A stretch of 32,405 nt of DNA from CAYUNA01 sp047629355 (GTDB taxonomy: Bacteria; Bacteroidota; Bacteroidia; Chitinophagales; Saprospiraceae). The stretch covers positions 1 to 32,405 of the forward strand of contig JBLHWU010000049.1 in NCBI GenBank assembly GCA_047629355.1, given 5' to 3'. This document shows, piece by piece, positions 10,201-18,710 of the stretch (its first letter is position 1; each line of letters opens with the position of its first letter). A program made the position numbers and the translations under genes. Below the pieces are notes generated by a model. The model saw nothing but the letters and a program-made list of their open reading frames with translations, had not been told where the DNA came from and searched no databases.

Positions 10201-10570
10201 TTATTTTAAATCGGTCGTTGCCCTGAATGACGGGAAAGGTAATTTTACAATGAAACCCTTGCCTTCAGCGGTTCAGTTGTCTTGTATCTGTGGAATTTAT
10301 TGTAAAGATTTGAACGGAGATGGACAAAAAGATTTGATACTGGCAGGAAATGACGAAGGCTTTATGCCACAATTTTCGAAATTAGATGCCAGTTATGGAC
10401 ATGTCTTAATGAATCAGGGGAATGGTGATTTTGAAGAATTACAAAGTGACCAATCTGGCTTTTTAGTACGGGGAGATGTGAAGGCAATTCAGGAAATTGA
10501 GGTTGGTGGGAAGCGACATTTATTGGTGACGATTAATGGGAAACAGCCGAAATTGTATGCGGTGAATTAA
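7238..10570 (+). CDS. FG-GAP/VCBS-repeat lipoprotein with ASPIC/UnbV domain (paralogue 1)
   Basis: This 1110-residue secreted lipoprotein has a signal with C18 at FSNC. It carries about 13 DxNxDGxxD calcium-binding loops of FG-GAP/VCBS type, such as DINNDGLADVYF, DYDMDGDLDCY, DLDNDGDLDLVV, DVNGDGRDDVFIGG and DLNGDGQKDLILAG. They would fold into two integrin-like beta-propellers. Between the two sets, about residues 518-600, is an ASPIC/UnbV (CRTAC1-like) domain with AIGAKATLY, PTRGFQSS and LGEDAEIDSLVVTWPN. It should be a surface or periplasmic calcium-dependent binding or scaffold protein; no catalytic motif is visible. It is closely related to the next gene and follows the SusC/SusD pair, so it probably handles the same extracellular ligand, but the function of such proteins is not established. 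A CICGIYC cluster near the C-terminus is absent from the paralogue. Confidence 0.93.
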   Translation: MKSKLLLIICLACCFSNCEKEPTKAPTLFEKIAPKDSGISFINQVENTEGFNIFSYRNFYNGGGVSTGDINNDGLADVYFTNNMGKNKLFLNEENFKFKDITETAGVGGKGNWSTGVAMVDINADGLLDIYVCNAGFDRAVKEGGNSKNELFINNGDNTFTEKAADYQLDENGYTTHAAFFDYDMDGDLDCYILNNSFMPVNTLNYSNKRKVYAKDWPVKDFLKGGGDKLLRNDDGQFNDVTEAAGIYGSLIGFGLGITIGDVNGDNLLDMYVSNDFFERDYLYLNQGDGTFKEDIKNWMGHLSLSSMGADMADINNDGYPEIFVTEMLPESDYRRKTTTMFENYNTYYLKQQRDFYHQYMQNTLQLNNQNETFSEIAHYAGVAASDWSWGALMFDADNDGYRDIYVCNGVYNDVTNQDFMDFFANDVMQKIALTGKKEDLQNVIDNMPSVPQLNKLYVNNKNLQFKDLGIEWGFDTPSFSNGAAYADLDNDGDLDLVVNNLNQEAMVYKNHADTFFKNHHLTLQLTGEGDNTFAIGAKATLYRKADVLTTQLIPTRGFQSSIDYKMVFGLGEDAEIDSLVVTWPNLRKTVILNPPIDTLLKISIQNTSNQIAKNNATQEATNPILKSIKNDFAIPQEDQFIDFFQEGLTMRMLSREGPATAIGDVNGDGRDDVFIGGASGKFANLYLQTNNGFKPKAQLTFEKIGDGEDTAAAFFDADKDGDLDLYIGTGGNNRAAGTPDMQDRFLINDGKGNFTQVEKALPINGFNTSIVLPYDFDGDGDLDLFVGSRSVPNQYGMPARSYLFDNDGNGKFTDVTRDKAADLMKLGMVTSATLTDIDGDNQPELLIVGEWMSPKIFSIESGKLIKTANPLSNYSGWWYAVETADLDGDGDQDLVMGNRGENFYLAGTADKPIKLWVYDYDKNGTVEKIMTQQIDGKDMPVAMKKELTGQINSLKKQSLRHTEYAIKSIQDLFPKEILDKAYVMEGNYFKSVVALNDGKGNFTMKPLPSAVQLSCICGIYCKDLNGDGQKDLILAGNDEGFMPQFSKLDASYGHVLMNQGNGDFEELQSDQSGFLVRGDVKAIQEIEVGGKRHLLVTINGKQPKLYAVN

Positions 10571-10605
10571 TATATTTTTAGAAAAGATTTTAACGGATTT
10601 AATTA

Positions 10606-10768
10606 AGTAACGGTGGAAGAATAACTCCGCCATCTGGCAACATTTATTTTGTTCTTAGTTTTTACTTTTTAAATAGGAGTTATCTCTACATAATGACTGT
10701 TTCAAAAGTGGAAAATAAGAGCAAAAAAAATACTTGATAGATGGCGGAGTTATTTTTTTACCGTTACT
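10606..10768. mobile_element. MITE-like inverted-repeat element
   Basis: This 163-base segment is bounded by 30-base inverted repeats (10606-10635 and 10739-10768) that differ at three positions, with core AGTAACGGT...ACTCCGCCATCT. The interior is AT-rich with no coding potential. It fills most of the gap between the two VCBS genes. A 19-base stretch at 22738-22756 nearly repeats the outer end, suggesting a small family. No obvious target-site duplication was seen. Confidence 0.6.
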
Positions 10769-10800
10769 AAGAAGGTTACTAAAAGTAAGCTTCTTAGTAA
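10764..10800 (+). repeat. Hairpin upstream of second VCBS gene
   Basis: A perfect 11-base stem (TTACTAAGAAG at 10764-10774, CTTCTTAGTAA at 10790-10800) encloses a 15-base loop. Its left arm overlaps the right end of the MITE-like element. It lies 25 bases before the next start codon, so it is likely in the leader of that mRNA. Confidence 0.5.
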
Positions 10801-10825
10801 AAAAGAAACTTAGGAAAATTAGACA

Positions 10826-13800
10826 ATGATGATTTCAAAAAAAATAACAAGTTTTTTCGCCCTTTTGTTACTTCTGACTTTTTACAATTGTGCAAATGAC
10901 TCTTCAAAAAATGGACAGAAGAGAACGAACGAATCTGCCCAGTTTACACTATTGAAAAGCACCGAAACAGGCTTGAACTTTGAAAATGTCTTAACTCAAG
11001 ACTCCAAGTTCAACGTCTTCACGTACATGTATTATTTCAATGGTGGCGGCATCGCGACGGGCGACTTTAACCAAGATGGATTGGTTGATTTATACTTTAC
11101 AAGCAATATGAGTTCGAATGGTCTGTATTTAAATAAAGGCGATTTTAATTTTGAAGATGTTGCGGAAGCAGCAGGTGTTATCGGTCAAAATGGTTGGACA
11201 GCAGGCGCAACGGTTGTGGATATTAATAACGACGGAATGCTGGATATTTACGTTTCTCAAATGGGCGATTACCAAGATATTAGAGGAAAAAACCAGCTGT
11301 ATGTTTGCCAAGAAATAAAGGACGGCATTCCTGTTTTTGAAGACCAAGCGGCTTATTATGGTTTAGATTTTACTGGATTTGCGACACAGGCGGCATTTTT
11401 TGATTATGACTTGGATGGCGATTTGGATATGTATCAATTGAATCATTCTTTGCACGCCAATGGCACCTTTGGGCAACGTAAAAGTTTTGAGGAAAGACAT
11501 CCTCAATCAGGCGATAAAATATTCAGAAACGAAGATGGGAAATTCATAGATGTCACCGAGGAAACTGGGATTTACAGTACCGTTATTGGTTATGGATTAG
11601 GCATCACGACTGGCGATATGAACTTGGACGGCTATCCAGACATTTACATTGGCAATGATTTTCATGAAAACGATTATCTCTATATCAATCAACAAAATGG
11701 TACTTTTAAAGAGGTTTTACGCGAACAAATGACGCATACCAGTCGCTTTTCGATGGGTGTAGATATGGCTGATTTGAATAATGATGGCTTCAATGAAGTC
11801 ATTTCTTTGGACATGGCGCCTGCCGACCCCTTGATTTTAAAAAGCTCGTTGGGGGAAGATACTTATGGGACTTTTAGTTTTAAATTAGGCTATGGTTATC
11901 ATCCACAATACGCCCGAAATGCTTTGCAATTCAATAACCAAAACAACACTTTTAGCGAAATTGGTGCATACGCCGATGTCTTCGCGACGGATTGGTCGTG
12001 GGGACCGCTATTCATGGATTTTGACCACGATGGGTACAAGGATTTGTTTATCAGTAATGGGATTCCTCGGCGAATGAACGATATTGATTATATTAAATTC
12101 CGGTCAGAAACACAGTTGAATTGGAAATCCGGTTTAGATAATCTGGAAGAAGATGATTTGAAATACGTGAATGAAATGCCCCAAATTAAGCTCCGAAACA
12201 AATTTTTCAAGAACAAACTATCTGGAAAAAAGAGCGAAGTAATCCAATTTCAAGACTTAGAAAATCAAATTGCCAACGATGCGACAAGTTATTCAAATGG
12301 TGCAATCTATGCTGATTTGGATAATGACGGCGACTTGGATATTGTGGTCAATAACATTGATGATGCACCATATATTTACAAAAATGAAACGATAGAAAAG
12401 AAAGTAGAAACGGATAACTATTTAAAATTAAAGCTAAAAGGTTCTCCTAAAAACATCAATGCAATTGGCGCCAAAATCCTTGTTTTTAAAGGCTCTGAGC
12501 AATTAAGTCAAGAAAACTTTCCAACCCGTGGTTATCAGTCTAATGTCGAAATCGGCATTCATATTGGTGTTGGGAATTCTGAAAAAGTAGACTCTGTTTT
12601 ATTGGTTTGGCCAGATAGAACGGTGCAAAAGTTAACTAATATAGCATTCAATCAAACAACAGAAATCGCTTGGAAAGCAGGTTTGCCAACTTTCGACTTT
12701 TCCGTTTTAACGGAAAAAAAACAAGCGAGTATTGCTTTCAAAGATATTGCGGAAGCTGTTAACTTAAATATCAAACATAAAGAAAATCCATTTGTCGAAT
12801 TCAATCGAGAAAAATTAATTCCACACATGGTTTCGCGCGAAGGACCAGCGGTCGCAGTAGGTGATGTGAATGGCGATGGTTTGGAAGATGTATTTTTTGG
12901 AAGTTCTAAACGAGAACGCAGTACATTGTATTTTCAACAAAAAAATGGAGAATTTGAGTTAACAAATACAGAATTTTTTGTTCAGGATTCCGTTTGGGAA
13001 GATGTCGATGCGGTTTTTGCAGATTTGGAAAATGACGGTGATTTAGACTTAGTGATTGCCTCCGGTGGAAATGAATACAAAGGCGAGAATGACCCCATGA
13101 AACAACGCACTTACCTTAATGATGGCAAGGGAAATTTCACGCGAAAAGACGTTTTCCCACCCACTTATATGACAGCTTCCTGTGTGCTACCCGCTGATTT
13201 TAATGGTGATGGTTTAGTTGATTTTTTCTTTGGTGGACGAGCAGTACCGTGGAATTATGGTAAAACACCTACGTCGCATTTATTTGAAAATAAAGGCAAT
13301 GGAACGTTTGAAAATGTAACCGAAAAATATAGTGAAATGCTCGCCAAAACAGGCTTGGTCAAAAATGGAAATTGGGCAGATATGGATGCAGACGGCGACC
13401 TAGATTTAGTATTGGCAATTGAATGGGGCGTGGTTCAAATTTATCTAAATGAAGGTTCAAAATTCGTCAAAAAAGAAGCGACTACGGTGAAAGGTTGGTG
13501 GAACTTTGCCTTACCGAAAGATTTGGATGGCGACGGTGATTTGGATATTTTAGTAGGCAATACGGGGCAGAACTCTAAATTTAAACCAACAACAAAAGAA
13601 CCCCTAAAACTATACATCAATGACTTTGATGACAACGACCAAATTGAGCAAATTTTGACCTATCACTTAGATGGCAAAGAGATTCCATTTGCCAATTATG
13701 AGGAATTGACGAAACAGTTGGTATTTTTGAAAAAACGGTATTTGTTATCAAAAGATTTTGCGAAAGCAAGTCTGCAAGAGATTTTTGGAAAAGAACAATT

Positions 13801-14176
13801 GAAGAAGTCAGAAGTACTAGAAGTCAATGAGTTATCCAGCGTTTGGTTAGAAAACACAGGAGATTTGACTTTTAAAACCCACCACTTACCTGACCGCTTA
13901 CAGCTTTCGACAATGAATACGGCAATTGAATTAGAAGACGGCAATCAATTCTTAATCGCTGGAAATTTCCATGAAAACAATATTGAAATGGGTCGCTACA
14001 ATGCTGACTATGGAAATGTTCTAAGTTTTGATACAAAAGGAAAAATGATGGTTCAGCCTTTAGAAAATGTTGCCTTAAACGGACAAGTTAGACACATCAA
14101 GTCAATTTCAATCAATGGGGAAACTTGTTATATCGTTGTTCAAAATAATGGAAAAACGATGGTTTTAAAAAAATAG
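10826..14176 (+). CDS. FG-GAP/VCBS-repeat lipoprotein with ASPIC/UnbV domain (paralogue 2)
   Basis: This 1116-residue protein has the same architecture as the gene before it: a lipoprotein signal (FYNC, C22), calcium-loop propeller repeats (DFNQDGLVDLYF, DINNDGMLDIYV, DMNLDGYPDIYIGND, DLDNDGDLDIVV), an ASPIC/UnbV domain at about residues 530-610 (AIGAKILVF, PTRGYQSNVE), then a second repeat set (DVNGDGLEDVFFG, DFNGDGLVDFFFGG, DLDGDGDLDILVGN). The two share order and wording of blocks such as FNGGG/YNGGGV, WSWG and MVSREGPA / MLSREGPA, showing an old tandem duplication. The start may be ATG 10826 or the next codon ATG 10829. A role as surface binding or scaffold partner of the SusC/SusD pair or the oxidases downstream is inference. 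Confidence 0.93.
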   Translation: MMISKKITSFFALLLLLTFYNCANDSSKNGQKRTNESAQFTLLKSTETGLNFENVLTQDSKFNVFTYMYYFNGGGIATGDFNQDGLVDLYFTSNMSSNGLYLNKGDFNFEDVAEAAGVIGQNGWTAGATVVDINNDGMLDIYVSQMGDYQDIRGKNQLYVCQEIKDGIPVFEDQAAYYGLDFTGFATQAAFFDYDLDGDLDMYQLNHSLHANGTFGQRKSFEERHPQSGDKIFRNEDGKFIDVTEETGIYSTVIGYGLGITTGDMNLDGYPDIYIGNDFHENDYLYINQQNGTFKEVLREQMTHTSRFSMGVDMADLNNDGFNEVISLDMAPADPLILKSSLGEDTYGTFSFKLGYGYHPQYARNALQFNNQNNTFSEIGAYADVFATDWSWGPLFMDFDHDGYKDLFISNGIPRRMNDIDYIKFRSETQLNWKSGLDNLEEDDLKYVNEMPQIKLRNKFFKNKLSGKKSEVIQFQDLENQIANDATSYSNGAIYADLDNDGDLDIVVNNIDDAPYIYKNETIEKKVETDNYLKLKLKGSPKNINAIGAKILVFKGSEQLSQENFPTRGYQSNVEIGIHIGVGNSEKVDSVLLVWPDRTVQKLTNIAFNQTTEIAWKAGLPTFDFSVLTEKKQASIAFKDIAEAVNLNIKHKENPFVEFNREKLIPHMVSREGPAVAVGDVNGDGLEDVFFGSSKRERSTLYFQQKNGEFELTNTEFFVQDSVWEDVDAVFADLENDGDLDLVIASGGNEYKGENDPMKQRTYLNDGKGNFTRKDVFPPTYMTASCVLPADFNGDGLVDFFFGGRAVPWNYGKTPTSHLFENKGNGTFENVTEKYSEMLAKTGLVKNGNWADMDADGDLDLVLAIEWGVVQIYLNEGSKFVKKEATTVKGWWNFALPKDLDGDGDLDILVGNTGQNSKFKPTTKEPLKLYINDFDDNDQIEQILTYHLDGKEIPFANYEELTKQLVFLKKRYLLSKDFAKASLQEIFGKEQLKKSEVLEVNELSSVWLENTGDLTFKTHHLPDRLQLSTMNTAIELEDGNQFLIAGNFHENNIEMGRYNADYGNVLSFDTKGKMMVQPLENVALNGQVRHIKSISINGETCYIVVQNNGKTMVLKK

Positions 14177-14325
14177 GTATGACTAACGTTTCAAAAGAGA
14201 CATATTCTATCATTATTTTTAAAATACGAGAAATTTTCCCTATGTTAGCACCTTCATTAACGAAATAACCCATTTGTAAATTTCAGATTTATAATAAGGA
14301 CACAAACATGTTTATTTAGTTTTAT

Positions 14326-14393
14326 AGGACAGTGGACTTTAGTCCACATTAATTTAAAAAACCTGCACATTGTGGACTAAAATCCACTGTCCT
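14326..14393. repeat. REP-like long hairpin
   Basis: Two 23-base arms (14326-14348 and 14371-14393) pair with one mismatch around a 22-base loop. Each arm is itself nearly palindromic (TGGACTTTAGTCCA on the left), giving the nested structure typical of REP/BIME elements. It lies in the 273-base gap between the second VCBS gene and the GMC oxidoreductase. There is no U-tract, so it is not a simple terminator. Confidence 0.65.
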
Positions 14394-14449
14394 GTGATTC
14401 GAGCAAAATTGTCTGAATACTTACGTCTTAAAATATCACTAATTAATAT

Positions 14450-16165
14450 ATGAGTAACCTAAATTTAAAAGGAAAACAGGAGCAAACCTACGACGCTATC
14501 GTCATCGGTTCAGGTATAAGTGGTGGCTGGGCAGCGAAAGAATTGTGTGAAAAAGGATTAAAAACCATCATCTTGGAACGTGGTCGCATGGTCAAACATG
14601 TAGAAGATTATCCAACGGCCAATACACCACCCTGGAAATTACCCCTAAACAATAAAGTACCGCAAGAAGAAATCGAAAAACATTATTTTCAACAATCTCG
14701 AACGGGCTATACCATCCGCCAATCCACGAAGCATTGGTGGGTTAAAGATGATGAAAATCCTTATACTGAAGTCAAGCGTTTTGACTGGAATCGAGGCTAT
14801 CACTTTGGCGGACGTTCTTTGTTATGGGGACGGCAATCTTATCGCTTGGCAGACTTAGATTTTGAGGCCAATGCTAAAGAAGGTGTTGGGACGGATTGGC
14901 CAATTCGCTACAAAGATGTCGCACCATGGTACGATTATGTGGAAGCACATGCTGGAATCAGTGGATCAAAGGAAGGCTTGAAACAATTACCCGACGGTGA
15001 ATTTTTAGCGCCGATGGACTTTACTTGTTTGGAAAAACATGTCAAAGAACGCATCGAAGCAAGCTATAAAGACCGGATGATGACGATTGGTAGGGTTGCC
15101 AATTTATCACAAGCGCACCGAGGTCGATCTGCTTGTCAATATCGAAATTTATGTATGCGTGGCTGCCCTTATGGCGCGTATTTTAGTACGCAATCCTCTA
15201 CTCTACCGCCTGCGCAAGCCACTGGAAATTTAACCATTCGCCCCTTTTCAATTGTTACAGAAATCATTTTTGACAAGAAAAAAGAAAAGGCAGTTGGCGT
15301 AAGAATTAAGGATTCAGAGACCTTAGAAACCACAGAATATTTCGCAAAAGTCATCTTTACTTGTGCATCTGCATTGGGTTCTACTTCTATTTTAATGAAC
15401 TCTAAATCTGACCGTTTTCCAGAAGGAATGGGCGCAGAAAGTGGCGAATTGGGGCACAATTTGATGGATCACCATTTCAAAGTAGGCGCATCGGGCAGCT
15501 ATGATGGTTTTAAAGACCAATACTACAAAGGGCGACGACCAAATGGAATTTATATTCCGCGTTTTCAAAATCTGCCCTGGGATGCAAGTACAAAAAAAGA
15601 CTACCTCCGTGGCTATGGCTACCAAGGTGGTGGGCGACGTGGCAACTGGCAAAGAGCCGTAGCAGAACTGGGCTTTGGGGCAAAAATGAAGGAAGAAATG
15701 ATGGAACCAGGCGGTTGGTCATTTGGAATCACGGCTTTTGGAGAATGCTTGCCTTATCACGAAAATAAGATTGTACTGAACCAAGAAGTGAAGGATAAAT
15801 ATGGTTTGCCAACGTTGACTATTGATTGTGAATGGAAGGAAAACGAATATTTAATGCGCGAAGATATGATTGTGCAGGCTGCAGAAATGCTTGAAAAAGC
15901 TGGACTAAAAAATGTTTCTAAACAAACCGCGGGGTCTGCTCCAGGTCAAGGAATTCACGAAATGGGCACAGCTCGAATGGGTACTTCCCCTAAAAATTCG
16001 GTACTCAACAAGTGGAATCAAGTTTGGGGTGCAAAGAACGTTTTTGTCACAGATGGGGCGTGTATGACTTCTTCGGCTTGTCAAAATCCATCTTTGACAT
16101 ATATGGCATTTACAGCACGAGCTGCGGATTATGCAGTGAAGGAATTAAATAAAGGAAACCTTTAA
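14450..16165 (+). CDS. GMC-family FAD-dependent oxidoreductase
   Basis: This 571-residue glucose-methanol-choline oxidoreductase is the large subunit of a two-part dehydrogenase. The FAD dinucleotide fold is at the N-terminus (DAIVIGSGISGGWAAKEL, GxGxxG at residues 20-25, E43 in LERG for the ribose). The C-terminal domain has HEMGTARMG with catalytic His503 and NPSLTYMAF with Asn546, the His/Asn pair seen in pyranose-oxidase and gluconate-dehydrogenase types. It should oxidise an alcohol or sugar hydroxyl, passing electrons to a membrane acceptor. It has no signal peptide of its own; the next gene supplies a twin-arginine-type signal, so export as a complex is likely. The substrate is unknown. 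Confidence 0.93.
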   Translation: MSNLNLKGKQEQTYDAIVIGSGISGGWAAKELCEKGLKTIILERGRMVKHVEDYPTANTPPWKLPLNNKVPQEEIEKHYFQQSRTGYTIRQSTKHWWVKDDENPYTEVKRFDWNRGYHFGGRSLLWGRQSYRLADLDFEANAKEGVGTDWPIRYKDVAPWYDYVEAHAGISGSKEGLKQLPDGEFLAPMDFTCLEKHVKERIEASYKDRMMTIGRVANLSQAHRGRSACQYRNLCMRGCPYGAYFSTQSSTLPPAQATGNLTIRPFSIVTEIIFDKKKEKAVGVRIKDSETLETTEYFAKVIFTCASALGSTSILMNSKSDRFPEGMGAESGELGHNLMDHHFKVGASGSYDGFKDQYYKGRRPNGIYIPRFQNLPWDASTKKDYLRGYGYQGGGRRGNWQRAVAELGFGAKMKEEMMEPGGWSFGITAFGECLPYHENKIVLNQEVKDKYGLPTLTIDCEWKENEYLMREDMIVQAAEMLEKAGLKNVSKQTAGSAPGQGIHEMGTARMGTSPKNSVLNKWNQVWGAKNVFVTDGACMTSSACQNPSLTYMAFTARAADYAVKELNKGNL

Positions 16166-16222
16166 GAAAAATTAAAAATGAAGAATGATTCGCTAAAGTT
16201 CAATAGCTAATTATTTTTAAAT

Positions 16223-16383
16223 AAGTACCTCGACGTAAATAATCGAATAATCAAAGGAGTAAATTTTTTTTGTTAGTTTTTTTTTAAAAATTCTTAAATA
16301 GTCCTTCTATTGAAGCAATTTTTAAAGGAAAATAATGGAAAAAGACACTTTTTAGATACTCGATTAATTATGTCGAGGTACTT
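16223..16383. mobile_element. MITE-like inverted-repeat element 2
   Basis: Inverted repeats of 23 bases (16223-16245 and 16361-16383; core AAGTACCTCGAC/GTCGAGGTACTT, two mismatches) bound a 161-base AT-rich segment between the GMC oxidase and its partner. It is almost the same length as the element at 10606 but has different ends. An alternative upstream TTG start for the next gene falls inside it and is therefore unlikely. Confidence 0.55.
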
Positions 16384-16408
16384 ACCCTCATTTTTCAAAT
16401 ATATAAAA

Positions 16409-17080
16409 ATGAAAAGAAGAGACGCGATTAAGCGAACCACATTTATATTGGGAGCGGGTTTATCCGCTTCTACTTTGGTAGGATTGTTAGCTGGCTGTCA
16501 ACCTGATGGTAAAAACAACGCCGATGCTGCGATGGATTGGCAACCTGCTTTTTTCGATAAAAATCAATGGCAATTGTTAGCAGAAGTCACCGAACGAATC
16601 GTGCCTGCGACCGATACGCCTGGTGCAAAAGATGTCGGTGTTCCACAATTTATTGATACCATGCTTGCGGAGTATTATCCAAAAGCAGACCAACAGAAAA
16701 TCGTTAATGGATTGAAGCAAATTGAGGCTGCGGCACAGAAAGCGCACAAAAAATCATTCGTAGAATTGGACGGGGAACAAATGGACAAAATCCTGATGAT
16801 TTTTGACCAAGAAGCGGCAGATGTTGCTTCAAAAATGGGCAAAAGAGACGGAGAAGAAGCGAAAAAACGCGTAAATAAATACAATGCCCTACCCTACGAT
16901 GTCAATAATAAAGAATCTAATAAGCCAACTCATTTTTTCAGAATGGTGAAAGAAATGACGCTGTCGGGCTTCTTTTTATCAGAAGCCGGGGCAACGGAAG
17001 TTTTGCAATATGAGCCTGTTCCGGGCGAGTATAATGGTTGTATGCCCTTGTCGGAAATTGGGGTGGCGTATGCGGTTTAA
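16409..17080 (+). CDS. Gluconate 2-dehydrogenase subunit 3 family lipoprotein (Tat-type signal)
   Basis: Starting at ATG 16409 the protein is 223 residues. The frame is open back to a TTG at 16310, but that lies in a repeat element and would bury the signal. The N-terminus MKRRDAIKRTTF carries a twin-arginine-like motif, followed by a hydrophobic stretch and a lipobox LAGC (C30). The body matches the gluconate-dehydrogenase small subunit family, with ERIVPATDTPGAKDVGVPQF, then an alpha-helical segment. In this family the small subunit escorts the FAD-containing GMC subunit through the Tat pathway and holds it at the membrane. Its position directly after the GMC gene fits. No haem-binding third subunit is seen nearby. 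Confidence 0.88.
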   Translation: MKRRDAIKRTTFILGAGLSASTLVGLLAGCQPDGKNNADAAMDWQPAFFDKNQWQLLAEVTERIVPATDTPGAKDVGVPQFIDTMLAEYYPKADQQKIVNGLKQIEAAAQKAHKKSFVELDGEQMDKILMIFDQEAADVASKMGKRDGEEAKKRVNKYNALPYDVNNKESNKPTHFFRMVKEMTLSGFFLSEAGATEVLQYEPVPGEYNGCMPLSEIGVAYAV

Positions 17081-17182
17081 TCGGAAATAACGGCTAAATT
17101 GTTTTATTGTTAAATTCCGTGAAATATTGTTTTCGATAGTAGTTGGAGCTTCTGCGAAATTTCCAACCACCAAAATTTTTCT

Positions 17183-17213
17183 GAGCTTGGAGGTTTCTCG
17201 AACCTCCAAGCTC
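17183..17213. terminator. Perfect hairpin between convergent genes, possible bidirectional terminator
   Basis: A perfect 13-base stem (GAGCTTGGAGGTT at 17183-17195, AACCTCCAAGCTC at 17201-17213) with a 5-base loop sits between two genes that converge. No strong U-tract follows on either strand, so it may be a REP-type palindrome serving as a transcription barrier. Confidence 0.55.
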
Positions 17214-17296
17214 TATTGAAAGTCACGGATTTTTTTTAAAGAACCAAACAATTTTGCCCTAATACTTAAACCCACGGCGTAAAAAAAACAGTTTTT

Positions 17297-18640
17297 CTAC
17301 TCCTCCATTTTCAACGTCTCCACCAAATAACGCCCAACATTCTCCCCCTGCGCCACGCCATTAAAACAGGCGGGCCGATAATGAATACCACCATACAAAC
17401 GACTAATCGCCGCCTCATCAGAAGCTTCTAAAAAAGATTTAAATTTTCTGGAAGGTAAGCCATATTCTTCTTCTACCGTATCCAAAAATTCAAAATTATC
17501 TCCATAAATATCCGTCAGTGCCATTGCTGCGGCACGAGAAATAACGCTGTGTCCGCTCGTATATTCCGGAAAAGGCGGCGTCTGCAAAACAGGTTTCCAA
17601 TCTTCATCTATATGCCGATTAATGACCGTTTCTGGGCGCACCAATTTTGAGCGATATTTTTCATCCCAACAAGAAATAAACCCATCTGCCAATGCCAATG
17701 CGGTCATCGTTAACGCTTCCGACGTTTTCATAATATCCGCATCTTTTTGCTTAGACGCCAACCGTGCAATACCCATCCAATGACCACCTGGTGTGATTTT
17801 TTTAGTTGCATACATGACGTGTCCTTTATGAGTGGAAACGTAAGGATTACAGTCCCAAAACTTAGCAATCGCAAGTCGGTCTTCCCGTTCCTCTTCCGCT
17901 ACTTTCAAAATATTATACACATCTAGGACTTCCCGAAAAAACAGCCCCGTAGTATCTGTCATATCGTATTCCGTCGGCGGTGGTGGCGGAAATTGGTCAG
18001 CAGATTTTAACACAAATGGGCGAATTTTTGACCAATGTGGCTCAATTCCATCCATATAATCAGGTGGCGTAGGCTGCCATTTTGCTTCCTCATCAGTCAT
18101 GCTATATTTTGGAAAAGTCCGGGTTTGCTTGTAATTATCCTTATCTGCCCAAGCTAAAATATGCGCACTCATCGCTTCCCCAAAAGCCATGGAACGCTCG
18201 TAAACCTCAACCGGTATATTGATTTTATCAAACGCTGCGTATATCTCCTTTTCAAATTCCTCTATCTTTGGCTCAGAAAAAATCAAGGTTTTTCCAATCG
18301 TCAAAAACGCATGAACACTCGCCAATGGTAAGCAGTATTCTTCGCCAGCGTTGGGTTTAGGTGCGTTTTCAAAATCCGTCAATTGACCTTCCAAAGATTT
18401 ATAATTCGGATAGTCATTTTGCAAAATCTCGTATGCTGCAATATTCGGATAAGCGTAAATCCTACTGGCAACGGGCGGAGAAAAAATGTCATGAACAATC
18501 ACATCCGTCAGTTTCTTTTGAGAATGCCTCAAAAAATCAGGATTAGTTGCCTCCTCTTTCCAATTGGGATTGCTACAACTTATAAAGAAGAGTAAGCAAA
18601 TTAATAAAAATAATGGATTCAATATTCTGTTTTTAATCAT
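17297..18640 (-). CDS. Vanadium-dependent haloperoxidase-like / PAP2-superfamily lipoprotein
   Basis: This 447-residue protein has a lipoprotein signal (FFISC, C22). The C-terminal half carries the three vanadate/phosphate-binding motifs of the vanadium haloperoxidase and acid phosphatase superfamily: KLVRPE (K332, R335), TSGHSVISR (S362, G363, H364) and RLYGGIHY (R414, H420). All key residues are present, so it should be active. It could oxidise halide with peroxide or act as a phosphatase; which one cannot be read from motifs alone. It would be anchored outside the inner membrane. It converges on the GMC/subunit-3 pair and diverges from the LacI-type regulator. Genes of this type are often seen near VCBS/ASPIC lipoproteins in Bacteroidota (recollection, not checked). 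Confidence 0.88.
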   Translation of the reverse strand: MIKNRILNPLFLLICLLFFISCSNPNWKEEATNPDFLRHSQKKLTDVIVHDIFSPPVASRIYAYPNIAAYEILQNDYPNYKSLEGQLTDFENAPKPNAGEEYCLPLASVHAFLTIGKTLIFSEPKIEEFEKEIYAAFDKINIPVEVYERSMAFGEAMSAHILAWADKDNYKQTRTFPKYSMTDEEAKWQPTPPDYMDGIEPHWSKIRPFVLKSADQFPPPPPTEYDMTDTTGLFFREVLDVYNILKVAEEEREDRLAIAKFWDCNPYVSTHKGHVMYATKKITPGGHWMGIARLASKQKDADIMKTSEALTMTALALADGFISCWDEKYRSKLVRPETVINRHIDEDWKPVLQTPPFPEYTSGHSVISRAAAMALTDIYGDNFEFLDTVEEEYGLPSRKFKSFLEASDEAAISRLYGGIHYRPACFNGVAQGENVGRYLVETLKMEE

Positions 18641-18710
18641 TGTCTTTGAAAGTTTATTTTAAATGTTGGCACGAAATTAAAGAAATTCCAATACTTAATT
18701 CCTAAAAAAT

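Noticed and set aside
16310..16408. Extended N-terminus of the subunit-3 protein from a TTG
   Set aside because: It lies inside an inverted-repeat element and would place a non-signal sequence before the twin-arginine motif.
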